14,387 nucleotides of DNA from an uncultured Clostridium sp. (GCA_900553925.1 USFH01000042.1:1-14387), one strand, 5' to 3'; counted from the first letter of the stretch, positions 1 through 7,337 are shown. Program-made: numbers and translations. Notes: generated from the sequence alone by a model not told the origin.

Positions 1-923
1 TCTGTGCCATAGGTTTCGAGATCCGGTGCAAAAAGCAGCAACGGCCGGTCAAGCAGCAAATATTCAAATAAAACAGACGAATAATCGGTAATCAGCAGAT
101 CCGCCGAAAAAAGCAGTTCCCCTGTTGTAAGCGGCTGAGTATCTCCCCGTTTCAGCATATGCGGATGCAGACTTTTTATCACCAGATAATCGGGATTTTT
201 CGCAAGCTCATTGATCCACGCCTCCCCGATTGTACGCTCACCCTTGCTTTGCTGTCCGGCATTGCCGCGGAAAGTCGGTGCCCAGACAATCACAGTTCTT
301 CCGTTCTTTGCTCCATAGATTTGCTCGAATTTCTCCCGCATCGCCCCTTTATATGCCTCATCAAAATAACAGTCTGTATAGCTGCTTCCGTACGCCCGCA
401 CCGTCTTCGGATTCTTAATCCGCATCGCCGAGGTAAAAAACGGCCGGCAGTAAGAACTGCTCACCGTGACAAGATCATAGTTTTTATAGACATTCCCCTT
501 ATAAAACCGAGGAATATCATCCTGTGCATCATAGCCAAACCGCTTGAATGCGCCGCAGCCGTGCCAGAGCTGGATCACCTTCGTTCCTTTACGCTTATGG
601 CAGGAAGAAACCGGCAAGAAATTATCCTGCAGAATAACAAACTCCGCCTGTGCATAAAGCTTCATAAACGCAAGCATCCGGCGCATACCTGCCCGTGCAG
701 ACATCGCCTGCAGATTGAAGAAATCATCCACTACCATCAACTCCTCCCGCAAGAGCAGTGCATCGTGCAGCCGCTGCATCGACGGCGGGCATGCTGCCTT
801 ATGTTCATCCGCGAACACAACAAGCCCCTTTGTCACAGGCTTTCTGCAGCAAATAAAATAATAGATTGGAAACAGCACATGCTGTGCCATCATTTTTATA
901 ATCTGTTTGATATAAAAACCCAT
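1..923 (-). CDS. CDP-glycerol glycerophosphotransferase family protein (TagB/TagF-like), 3' end outside the window
   Basis: Membrane-associated transferase that adds polyol phosphate from a CDP-polyol to a lipid-linked wall polymer. The frame is open from the ATG at 923 to the window edge, giving 307 residues with the C-terminus missing. Family (Glyphos_transf) motifs seen: LWHGCGAFKRFGYD at residues 119-132 with the WHG histidine, WAPTFRGN at 214-221, SLHPHM at 251-256, and TDYSSVLFEYLLLDRP at 279-294. The WHG and HP histidines match those known to matter in TagF. The short basic N-terminus before the catalytic domain suits a TagB-size enzyme rather than long bifunctional TagF, but the end is unseen. 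The start lies one base after the stop of the ABC ATPase gene (TAA T ATG) with only a weak Shine-Dalgarno, so translation is probably coupled. The donor may be CDP-glycerol or another CDP-polyol made by the neighbouring cytidylyltransferase/SDR pair. Confidence 0.9.
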   Translation of the reverse strand, partial: MGFYIKQIIKMMAQHVLFPIYYFICCRKPVTKGLVVFADEHKAACPPSMQRLHDALLLREELMVVDDFFNLQAMSARAGMRRMLAFMKLYAQAEFVILQDNFLPVSSCHKRKGTKVIQLWHGCGAFKRFGYDAQDDIPRFYKGNVYKNYDLVTVSSSYCRPFFTSAMRIKNPKTVRAYGSSYTDCYFDEAYKGAMREKFEQIYGAKNGRTVIVWAPTFRGNAGQQSKGERTIGEAWINELAKNPDYLVIKSLHPHMLKRGDTQPLTTGELLFSADLLITDYSSVLFEYLLLDRPLLLFAPDLETYGT

Positions 924-924
924 A

Positions 925-1674
925 TTATTCAATCATCTCTTCATAGATAGGAGCTATTTCATCGATATCTCCAAATGCTTTCATTTCCCCATGCTCCAGA
1001 ATCATGGCCTTGTTGCAGATACGTTTCACCTGATCCAGATTATGCGATACAAAAAGTACAGTCACACCGGTATCCATCATATCGACCAGCTTCTTCTCGC
1101 TCTTCTTACGGAATTTTGCATCGCCGACCGACAGCACTTCATCCAGAATCAGAATGTCCGGACGCACCACGGTCGCAATCGAGAATCCAAGTCTCGCCTT
1201 CATACCGGAGGAATAGTTCTTCAGCGGTACATCAATAAACTTGCCAAGCTCGGAGAACTCCACGATTTCATCGAATTTTTCTTCCATGAATTTGCGCGAA
1301 TGTCCAAGCACCGCCCCATAGAGAAAAATATTTTCCGCCCCGGTATACTGCATGTCGAAGCCGGCGCCAAGCTCGATCATCGGCGCAAGCACGCCCTGTT
1401 TCTCAATCGTACCCTCTGTCGGTTTGAACACACCGGCAATCACCTTCATCAAGGTTGATTTGCCCGCACCATTTAAGCCTAAAATTCCGACACGGTCACC
1501 CTGCTTAACCGAAAAAGTCACATCCTTTAATGCCCAAAACTCTGTGTACGCAATATCATGCTTGACAAGCTTGATAAAATATTCCTTCAGGCTGTCGACC
1601 TTTTCCTTATTCAGATGAAACTCCATGCCAACATGGGATAATGTAATTACGTCTTTTCTTGTCTCTTCGCTCAC
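925..1674 (-). CDS. Polysaccharide/teichoic acid export ABC transporter, ATP-binding protein (Wzt/TagH family)
   Basis: Cytoplasmic ATPase that powers export of a lipid-linked glycopolymer with the adjacent ABC-2 permease. Numbered from the upstream in-frame ATG at 1689, the sequence shows Walker A GLNGAGKST (71-79), signature YSSGMKARLGF (159-169), Walker B ILILDE (179-184) and H-loop histidine 216. The insert before Walker A (VDSLKEYFIKLVKHD) and the phrase MIELGAGFD are typical of Wzt/TagH ATPases. I chose the GTG at 1674 as start because GGGAGGA (1681-1687) sits 6 bases upstream of it. That Shine-Dalgarno would lie inside the gene if the ATG at 1689 were used. The protein is then 249 residues. 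It ends right after the nucleotide-binding domain, so it lacks the C-terminal carbohydrate-binding domain of long Wzt and the C-terminal extension of B. subtilis TagH. Such short forms usually do not select the polymer by a terminal cap. Confidence 0.93.
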   Translation of the reverse strand: MSEETRKDVITLSHVGMEFHLNKEKVDSLKEYFIKLVKHDIAYTEFWALKDVTFSVKQGDRVGILGLNGAGKSTLMKVIAGVFKPTEGTIEKQGVLAPMIELGAGFDMQYTGAENIFLYGAVLGHSRKFMEEKFDEIVEFSELGKFIDVPLKNYSSGMKARLGFSIATVVRPDILILDEVLSVGDAKFRKKSEKKLVDMMDTGVTVLFVSHNLDQVKRICNKAMILEHGEMKAFGDIDEIAPIYEEMIE

Positions 1675-1692
1675 GATATCTCCTCCCATGCC

Positions 1693-2469
1693 TTACAGAT
1701 GTAGGATAAACTGATCCTGCTTCTTATTGAATACTGCGATTCCAATCACGATGCAGATAAATGCAAAGGTGAAAGAATAAATCAGCATATGTGCACTCAT
1801 CGCCCTGCCGAATACACAGTTACGGAAATTGTTGATAATGCAAAACAGCGGATTGAATTTCAAAATCCAACTTACATTACTATTCAAAATCTTCTTTGGA
1901 TAATAGAAAATCGCGCAGGTATACATAATAAGCATCAACGCAACGTTCCACAGATATTCCATATCCCGGAAATACACGCCAATCGTCGCAAGTATCATAC
2001 CCGCACCAATGGACAACAAGAACAGATTGAGCAGCGGTACGATGGCAAGCAGTGTACGCCATGTCGGGAACACGCCCAATACCAGTGCAACAACCGCAAG
2101 CACCACAAGCGAAATCAGAAACAAAATGTAGTTAAAACAGATATTCGCAAGCGGATACAGATATTTCGGAACATACACTTTCTTGATCATCGCCTCATTC
2201 TGACGGATGGACTTTAAGGCAGACGTCGTTGACTGTGAAAACAGCGTATACATCAGCCGTCCGGTCAGGATATAGACCGGAAATGATTTCTCCTTGTGTC
2301 CGAGCAGCGTACCGAATACCAATGTCAATACGATCATCGTAAGCAATGGCTCGATCATCGACCAGACGATTCCGAGATACGATCGTCTGTATTTTAATTT
2401 GATTCCTTTTCTGACAAGCTCCGTAAATAAATTGTTATATTGACGAAACTCCTTGATTTTTGTTCCCAT
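1693..2469 (-). CDS. Polysaccharide/teichoic acid export ABC transporter, permease (Wzm/TagG family)
   Basis: Integral membrane subunit that forms the channel for export of the finished lipid-linked polymer, working with the ATPase encoded just downstream. It has 258 residues, normal for ABC-2 export permeases. A cytoplasmic amphipathic N-terminus (IKEFRQYNNLFTELVRKGIKLKY) carries the family's LKxRYRxSxLG-like segment, here KLKYRRSYLGIVWSMIEP. About six hydrophobic segments follow, near residues 32-58, 63-78, 108-136, 138-165, 170-190 and 228-250. The last loop has the common FNPLFCIINNFR motif (near 205-216). The start has an AGGA Shine-Dalgarno 8 bases upstream. The gene sits 18 bp after the SDR gene and is followed closely by the ATPase gene. 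The permease-ATPase order is the usual one for tagGH and wzm-wzt pairs. Confidence 0.93.
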   Translation of the reverse strand: MGTKIKEFRQYNNLFTELVRKGIKLKYRRSYLGIVWSMIEPLLTMIVLTLVFGTLLGHKEKSFPVYILTGRLMYTLFSQSTTSALKSIRQNEAMIKKVYVPKYLYPLANICFNYILFLISLVVLAVVALVLGVFPTWRTLLAIVPLLNLFLLSIGAGMILATIGVYFRDMEYLWNVALMLIMYTCAIFYYPKKILNSNVSWILKFNPLFCIINNFRNCVFGRAMSAHMLIYSFTFAFICIVIGIAVFNKKQDQFILHL

Positions 2470-2487
2470 ATTTTTCCTATTCCCTGT

Positions 2488-3555
2488 CTACATGATTTCC
2501 CGAAGCACCTGTACGGTGTGGGAAAGTCCGGTCTTCATATCGTATTGTGGCACAAAGCCAAGTTCTGTCCGAAGCTTTGTCGTGTCAAGTGTTGCCTTGG
2601 TCGCCTTCGAATAGCCTGCCTGCTCCGTTGCATCCGGTAAGTCAAACACGACCTGTTTATCTGCGAGATTTGCAAGCTGCTTTGCCACATCGCGAAGCTG
2701 CACATCCGAATCTTTCGAACAGATATTGTATGCCTCACCATCTTTGCCATCTAACATGACAGCAAGGATACCTGCGACACAGTCTGCCACATAGGCATAC
2801 GAAAACTCCTGTGTTCCCTCGCTCTTTAATACGATATCTTCGCGCTTCACACTCTTTAAGATGAACTGGGATAACGCCTTTGTGTCACTCAGAAGCATCG
2901 TTGGGCCATACACACGGGACAGTCGCGGAATCACAACATCCATCGCCTTTTGTTTACGGTATGCCTGACACAATGCCTCTCCGGTACGTTTGCTCTCCGG
3001 ATATCCGGCACGCATCGTGTTGCAGTCGATATAGCCAAGATAATCCTCTGCGAATTTATCGGTATCCCCGCGGTTTTCGCCGTAGATTTCAACCGAAGAT
3101 AAAAATACAAACCGCTTACAGCCTGCCTCCTTCGCATAATCAAGCAGATACTGCGTTCCGAATACATTTGCAGTAATCGTTCCGATCGGATCACTCGCAT
3201 AGGCAACCGGGTGAGTGTTGCTCGCCGCATGGATCACATAATCGATCTTCGCTGGCAAAGCCGGATTTCCGACTACCTTCTCATTGATATCCTGCTTAAT
3301 AAAATGAAACTTTTGACAATCCGCATAGTCCGCGAAACGGGCACGCGCCTTGTCCTCGTTTCTGCCTAATATATAAATTTCTGTCTGCGCTCCATAATTC
3401 TTATTCGCATATAAAAGCGCATCAATCAGGAAACTTCCGATCATCCCGGTTCCCCCGGAGATCAGCACGGAAGCACCGGCAAGCTCCTGTACCTCGATCA
3501 TGCTTGCAACGGCACACACATCCTGCATATAAAGTTCACTGTCATATAAATGCAT
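2488..3555 (-). CDS. NAD-dependent epimerase/dehydratase-family (extended SDR) oxidoreductase, probably makes or reduces the activated polyol precursor
   Basis: Soluble Rossmann-fold enzyme of 355 residues. Seen: nucleotide-binding GGTGMIG at 34-40, VIHAASN at 107-113, SSVEIYG at 153-159, and the catalytic YPESK pair Tyr185/Lys189. These identify an extended SDR of the NAD-dependent epimerase/dehydratase family; the substrate cannot be read directly. Start choice: an in-frame ATG at 3579 overlaps the cytidylyltransferase gene, but AGGAG (3564-3568), which overlaps that gene's TAG stop, sits 8 bases before the ATG at 3555, so 3555 is preferred. The ATG at 3561 is too close to that site. Its place between an IspD-like cytidylyltransferase and an export transporter recalls the streptococcal CDP-arabinitol and CDP-mannitol gene pairs, where a cytidylyltransferase activates a keto-sugar phosphate and a reductase makes the CDP-polyol. 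That role is inference; sugar-nucleotide epimerase or dehydratase is the alternative. Confidence 0.85.
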   Translation of the reverse strand: MHLYDSELYMQDVCAVASMIEVQELAGASVLISGGTGMIGSFLIDALLYANKNYGAQTEIYILGRNEDKARARFADYADCQKFHFIKQDINEKVVGNPALPAKIDYVIHAASNTHPVAYASDPIGTITANVFGTQYLLDYAKEAGCKRFVFLSSVEIYGENRGDTDKFAEDYLGYIDCNTMRAGYPESKRTGEALCQAYRKQKAMDVVIPRLSRVYGPTMLLSDTKALSQFILKSVKREDIVLKSEGTQEFSYAYVADCVAGILAVMLDGKDGEAYNICSKDSDVQLRDVAKQLANLADKQVVFDLPDATEQAGYSKATKATLDTTKLRTELGFVPQYDMKTGLSHTVQVLREIM

Positions 3556-3566
3556 CGCCATCTCTC

Positions 3567-4283
3567 CTACTTTAACCATTTATCCTTCTCTGCGGTCAGA
3601 TAGCCCTTGAAGATTTCTAAATCATCCTTCGTCGTAAGCTTGAGGTTCTTGTCTGAGCCCTTCGCAAAATACAATCGTTCACCAAGCTCTACCATCATCG
3701 TATTTGTATAAGAGGAACCATAGATACCGATTTCCTCTGCAAAAGCCTTCTCATACGCCCACACGAGTTTATCAAATTTGTATGCCTGCGGTGTTGATAC
3801 GCGGCGCAATGTCTCACGTGGAATGTATTTTGTTGTGGATGCCTCATCGTCGATCACAAAGATCTGCTCGTTATACGGAAGGGAAGTCACTCCATTTCCG
3901 AATTCGTTACATTTCGCAATGACATCCTCGAGTACCTCATCGTCGACCAGTGGACGGATACCGTCATGAATGATGATGTTATCATCTGCAGAGCAGACAT
4001 CCTTCAGGTTGTAGACACCGTTCCGGATAGACTCCTGCGCACTGTTACCACCGGATATCACCCATTTTACCTTTGTGATATTGAACTGCTTGGCATATGC
4101 CCACAATACATTATGCCATCCGTCGATACAGACAACCTCGATTGCATCGATCAGGTCGTTTCTCTGAAAACTCTCCAGCGTATAGATCAAAACCGGTTTG
4201 TCATATACGTTGATAAACTGTTTTGGGATGTCCTGTCCCATTCTGTGCCCGGATCCACCGGCAATAATAATCGCTACGTTCAT
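3567..4283 (-). CDS. IspD/TarI-family cytidylyltransferase, probably CDP-polyol precursor synthesis
   Basis: Cytidylyltransferase of 238 residues that would join CMP from CTP to a sugar or polyol phosphate. Seen: the N-terminal CTP-binding loop AGGSGHRMG at 8-16 with PKQF (20-23) and GKP-like DKPVL, the GGNSAQESIRNGV segment at 78-90, HDGIRP at 106-111 in place of the usual HDAARP of IspD, STPQAY at 163-168, and the C-terminal NLKLTTKDDLEIF (213-225). Length fits IspD and TarI. The altered HDGIRP and YTNTMMVE where IspD usually has a TDD/SxVE pattern, plus location in a wall-polymer operon, argue against a primary isoprenoid (MEP) role and for a CDP-polyol role. An AGAGGT Shine-Dalgarno (4291-4296) precedes the ATG by about 7 bases and touches the stop of the upstream sugar transferase gene. 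Its stop codon overlaps the Shine-Dalgarno of the SDR gene, so the two are probably translationally coupled. Confidence 0.88.
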   Translation of the reverse strand: MNVAIIIAGGSGHRMGQDIPKQFINVYDKPVLIYTLESFQRNDLIDAIEVVCIDGWHNVLWAYAKQFNITKVKWVISGGNSAQESIRNGVYNLKDVCSADDNIIIHDGIRPLVDDEVLEDVIAKCNEFGNGVTSLPYNEQIFVIDDEASTTKYIPRETLRRVSTPQAYKFDKLVWAYEKAFAEEIGIYGSSYTNTMMVELGERLYFAKGSDKNLKLTTKDDLEIFKGYLTAEKDKWLK

Positions 4284-4295
4284 CTTCCATACCTC

Positions 4296-5654
4296 TTATT
4301 CTTTCTCATGTTCTTCTTTTAATGCGGTTTTTTGTTGTTTATCCACGCCTTCCGAACTTTCCTTTCGGAATACGATCCGGAATGTTAAAAGCAGTAATTT
4401 CAAATCCAGCCGATAGGAATATTCCTGTATATAAGTCAGATCCAGCTTCAGTTTGTCGATTGGTGTCGTGTTGTATTTTCCGTATACCTGCGCATACCCG
4501 GTCAGTCCCGCCTTCACCTTTAGACGGAAATCAAAATCCGGTACCGACTCCTCGTATTTCTCGAAGATCTCCGGCCGTTCCGGTCTCGGTCCAACCATCG
4601 ACATATCACCGACAAACACATTGAACAGCTGCGGTAATTCATCCAAATGCAGATTCCGCAATACCTTTCCGACCGGTGTAATTCGGTCATCGTCCTTCTT
4701 CGCAAGCTGTGCGCCATGCGCTTCTGCATCGATGCGCATGCTTCGGAATTTATAGATCATAAAGTGCTTTCCGCCCCGTGTCAGCCGCACCTGCCGGTAA
4801 AAGACCGGTCCATGGTCATACAGCTTGATTGCAATTGCAATCATTAGCATAAACGGAGACGCAATCAGAATTCCAATTCCCGAGACCAGAAGATCCATCG
4901 TCCGTTTCACAAACCGCTGGTCTGCATGTAATCCTATATTTCTGGATAGAAATACAGGGGTATCCACCAGATGCATATCATCCGATCCTTTCATAATGAT
5001 ATCCGTAATCTTCGGAATCACATATGTCCGAATTGAATGCTTAAAGCAGTATTTCAGTATATTATTCCGGTCTTCCGAAGGCAGATCATACAGCACGACA
5101 CCCTCAAAATCAAGCACATCCTGCTGGATTTTCTCCATTCCCTGCTGATAATTCAGCACCTCACAGATCTTGTACCGGTCCCGTCTCGCGTTGATCTTCA
5201 GCAAAAATGCCTCCGGTGGATAATTGCCATAGATCACAATCAGTTTCCGTGGTGGGAAGAAGATCATATAGATATGCTGGATCAGTACAACCCACAGGGA
5301 TTCAAAGACAATCTGAATACATACCATGATAATAACCGGGAGAATATTCATATAATCCCGTGATACCATGCAGATAAAAATATATGCAACCGCACCACCG
5401 ATTACAATCGCAAGCCCATGTGACAGACACAGATCAAGCACACGCATGTAGCTCAGCTTATATCCGTTAAAGCTTTTGGTAATCATAAACATGAATACCG
5501 CATATAATCCGATCACCACATAATTTCCACGAAAGAAAAATGGGTTATGATACTCTCCAAACCATATAATTCCAAAGGATACTGCCTCGAATACCCATAT
5601 GATTAAATTTGCAAGCAGACTAAGTGCCCTTCTACGTTGTTCTTCTGCGTACAT
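4296..5654 (-). CDS. Polyprenyl-phosphate glycosyl-1-phosphate transferase (bacterial sugar transferase, WbaP/CpsE-like)
   Basis: Integral membrane enzyme that starts polymer synthesis by moving a sugar-1-phosphate from a UDP-sugar to undecaprenyl phosphate. The 452-residue protein has the usual long layout: N-terminal hydrophobic segments (about 11-32, 44-60, 80-98 and 105-133), a central cytoplasmic CoA-binding-like domain (about 135-225, starting RKLIVIYGNYP), then a re-entrant hydrophobic helix (about 254-280) and the catalytic bacterial sugar-transferase domain. Catalytic motifs seen: GPVFYRQVRLTRGGK (292-306 region), KFRSMR (302-307), the LDELPQLFNV stretch with the Asp-Glu dyad at 338-339, and GDMSMVGPRPERPE near 349-362. 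Start ATG has AGAGGAAC just upstream. First gene of the wall operon; it takes the place that TagO has in classical teichoic acid synthesis. The sugar specificity cannot be predicted safely. Confidence 0.93.
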   Translation of the reverse strand: MYAEEQRRRALSLLANLIIWVFEAVSFGIIWFGEYHNPFFFRGNYVVIGLYAVFMFMITKSFNGYKLSYMRVLDLCLSHGLAIVIGGAVAYIFICMVSRDYMNILPVIIMVCIQIVFESLWVVLIQHIYMIFFPPRKLIVIYGNYPPEAFLLKINARRDRYKICEVLNYQQGMEKIQQDVLDFEGVVLYDLPSEDRNNILKYCFKHSIRTYVIPKITDIIMKGSDDMHLVDTPVFLSRNIGLHADQRFVKRTMDLLVSGIGILIASPFMLMIAIAIKLYDHGPVFYRQVRLTRGGKHFMIYKFRSMRIDAEAHGAQLAKKDDDRITPVGKVLRNLHLDELPQLFNVFVGDMSMVGPRPERPEIFEKYEESVPDFDFRLKVKAGLTGYAQVYGKYNTTPIDKLKLDLTYIQEYSYRLDLKLLLLTFRIVFRKESSEGVDKQQKTALKEEHEKE

Positions 5655-5710
5655 AGTTCCTCTTTTACAGTATAACTCTATTTGATCGTCTCATTCTCTT
5701 TTACACAACA

Positions 5711-5747
5711 TTCGCACCGGAACATATTCTGCATGTCCCGGTGCGAA
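5711..5747 (-). terminator. Hairpin between the L,D-transpeptidase gene and the wall operon (probable weak terminator or attenuator)
   Basis: A 16-bp stem (5711-5726 with 5732-5747) closes a 5-base loop. Ten pairs at the base of the stem are perfect. The two imperfect positions would be A-C mismatches in plus-strand RNA but are G-U wobbles in minus-strand RNA, which suggests the structure acts in minus-strand transcripts. The tract after the stem is only moderately U-rich (UGUUGUGU), so termination may be partial. It lies just past the transpeptidase stop codon. Confidence 0.65.
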
Positions 5748-5759
5748 AATCACACTTTG

Positions 5760-7262
5760 TTAAATCGATGGATCCGATGGATCATAATTCTGTCCGGATG
5801 GAATCGGATCCAGTACCGGCTTGCCGAGAGGTCCCGGATCATTGGAATTATATATCGTAATCCTTGTCCCCTGCGGACAATTATCATAAATCCACTTGGC
5901 ATCCGCAACACGAAGTCTGACACATCCATGTGAAACGCGTTTTCCAAGATTATTGTAGCTGCTTGCAACCAGCGTTCTCGGATCTGCCTTGCCATATAAT
6001 ACCGAGTGGAACAGGAAATTCCCGCTGATCTGGGATACATACTGTCCCTGTACGCCACCCATCAGAGATGTCCAGCGCCATTTTGTACTAAGTGGAAATG
6101 TACCAAGCGGTGTCGCATCTCCCGGCGAACATGTCATCGCCTTGATCGGTGTTCCGTCCTTATAGATTGTGACGCAGCTTTGCTGCTTGTTCACGCGGAT
6201 TTCATATGTATCCTTTGTCGGAGCAAGCGATGCAATATCTACAAACGGACGTGTTGTCGCACCCGGTGCCGCTTCTCCCTTCTTCACAAGCTTGATCTGG
6301 ATCGCCTCCATACGCTTTGCGCCGCCCTTGGTTCCGGCATCCTGACCATTGCTTGCCCAGTCAAGCCATCCATAGCTCTGACAATGTACCCTGTAATATA
6401 CGTCATAATATGCGGAAATATCACCCGTCAGGTTAATACTGATTGCTTCCAGACGTTTGCCCTGTCCTGTCGTTCCGCTCACAGTTCCGTTGGAAACAGC
6501 GTTCTGCCAGCCATAGCTCTGTACGTGTGTCTTGTACTCTACGCCGCCCGTGATTCCGGTTGTCTGCAGCGCAATCTTGATTGCCTCAAGACGCTTGGCC
6601 TCGCCTGTTGTCCCTGCAAGTGTTCCATCGGATACGGTATTCATCCAGCCATACGTCTGTGCATGCACGCTGTACCGGATACTCGCTGACATATCTGCAT
6701 CAGCCTTCTCAATCAGCTTAATCTCGATGGATTCCAGTCGTTTTGCCTTACCTGTTGTTCCGGCTGTCGCACCATTCCTACACCACGTACTCCAGCCATA
6801 GGTCTGACAATGCACGCGGTACAGTACATCATAGTGTTCTGCAAGCTCACCGGTTAACCGGATCTGAATTGCCTCTAACCGCTTGCCCTGACCGGTTGTT
6901 CCCGCAAACTGTCTGCCTGCGATCATCGCAGATGGGGATGCACCATTCGTATTCGCATCTACCCAGTTCATCCAGCCATAGCTCTGTGCGTGCACACGAT
7001 AAGAAAGTGTCCCAGACATGCCATTTGCAGAAAGCGATATTCCAATCGCCTCAAGCCGCTTCGCCTGTCCGGTCGTTCCTGCTGTCTTGCCCTCTGCAAC
7101 CGGCCGCATCCAGCCATAGCTCTGTGCATGCACAAAATACGTAAGTGTCGGTTTCCCTGCTGCCTTTGCAGCTGTCGCCGGTGTAGATATAAACATACCG
7201 ATTGCAACCGCACATGTCAGTAAGACTGCGAGTATCTTCTTTGGTAATCGTTTGATTTTCAT
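5760..7262 (-). CDS. Secreted L,D-transpeptidase (YkuD domain) with six N-terminal ChW repeats
   Basis: Exported 500-residue wall enzyme that would form 3-3 peptidoglycan cross-links or attach partners to meso-diaminopimelate. Residues 1-34 form a signal peptide: basic MKIKRLPKK, a hydrophobic core, and a likely AKA cleavage site. Six clostridial hydrophobic-W (ChW) repeats follow at about 41-77, 88-136, 148-183, 197-231, 243-278 and 290-325. Each has the pattern YxVHxQxYGW then AGTxGxxKRxEAIxIxL. The YkuD domain spans about 351-471 with HSVLYG (His419) and SHGCVRL (His445, catalytic Cys447). The C-terminal tail is rich in Pro, Asp and Ser. Repeat 2 has a short insertion (TNGASPSAMIAGRQF), and repeats 2-3 and 5-6 look like copies of a two-repeat block. 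Transcribed from its own promoter upstream, with a GAGGGAG ribosome site. It precedes a wall-polymer operon, which suggests a shared envelope role. Confidence 0.95.
   Translation of the reverse strand: MKIKRLPKKILAVLLTCAVAIGMFISTPATAAKAAGKPTLTYFVHAQSYGWMRPVAEGKTAGTTGQAKRLEAIGISLSANGMSGTLSYRVHAQSYGWMNWVDANTNGASPSAMIAGRQFAGTTGQGKRLEAIQIRLTGELAEHYDVLYRVHCQTYGWSTWCRNGATAGTTGKAKRLESIEIKLIEKADADMSASIRYSVHAQTYGWMNTVSDGTLAGTTGEAKRLEAIKIALQTTGITGGVEYKTHVQSYGWQNAVSNGTVSGTTGQGKRLEAISINLTGDISAYYDVYYRVHCQSYGWLDWASNGQDAGTKGGAKRMEAIQIKLVKKGEAAPGATTRPFVDIASLAPTKDTYEIRVNKQQSCVTIYKDGTPIKAMTCSPGDATPLGTFPLSTKWRWTSLMGGVQGQYVSQISGNFLFHSVLYGKADPRTLVASSYNNLGKRVSHGCVRLRVADAKWIYDNCPQGTRITIYNSNDPGPLGKPVLDPIPSGQNYDPSDPSI
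6288..7142 (-). repeat. Six in-frame ChW repeat units coding for a wall-surface repeat domain
   Basis: Six coding repeats of about 36-49 codons inside the L,D-transpeptidase gene. At DNA level the conserved stretches on the plus strand include variants of CCAGCCATAGCTCTG, the complement of the QSYGW codons, near 6366, 6508, 6972 and 7110. The Gln-Tyr-Gly-Trp and Lys-Arg-x-Glu-Ala-Ile cores are the most conserved. ChW repeats are thought to form beta-rich surface modules in clostridia, with roles proposed in binding or assembly; their ligand is not settled. Confidence 0.9.
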
Positions 7263-7308
7263 CTATATTTCTCCCTCATTGTTTTTGTATATCACATAAT
7301 TGGTATTT

Positions 7309-7337
7309 ATTATATATAATTTCTACGTTCTTGTCAC
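7309..7337 (-). promoter_or_regulatory. Sigma-70-type promoter for the L,D-transpeptidase gene
   Basis: On the minus strand, a -35 box GTGACA (7332-7337; consensus TTGACA) and a perfect -10 box TATAAT (7309-7314) are separated by exactly 17 bases. Transcription would start near 7301, giving a leader of about 40 nt. The leader holds the GAGGGAG ribosome site. The -35 is embedded in a small imperfect palindrome (7327-7341, GTTC...GAAC), a possible operator. Confidence 0.75.

Noticed and set aside
159..950. Plus-strand open frame (263 codons) near the left edge
   Set aside because: It is antisense to the glycerophosphotransferase-family frame, which runs open through the window edge and carries the family motifs; the plus-strand product is rich in His, Cys and Arg without any domain.
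3567..4283. Assignment as the MEP-pathway enzyme IspD
   Set aside because: Motif changes and the operon context favour a CDP-polyol role; kept as an alternative only, since there is no IspF or other isoprenoid gene nearby.
5669..5674. TATACT as a -10 box for the wall operon
   Set aside because: No -35 box or TGn extension is present, and the transcription start would fall inside the ribosome binding site, only about 8 bases from the start codon.
6288..7142. Regularly spaced repeats as a CRISPR-like array
   Set aside because: Repeats are in frame, vary in sequence and code for ChW protein modules; spacers are not unique non-coding sequence.
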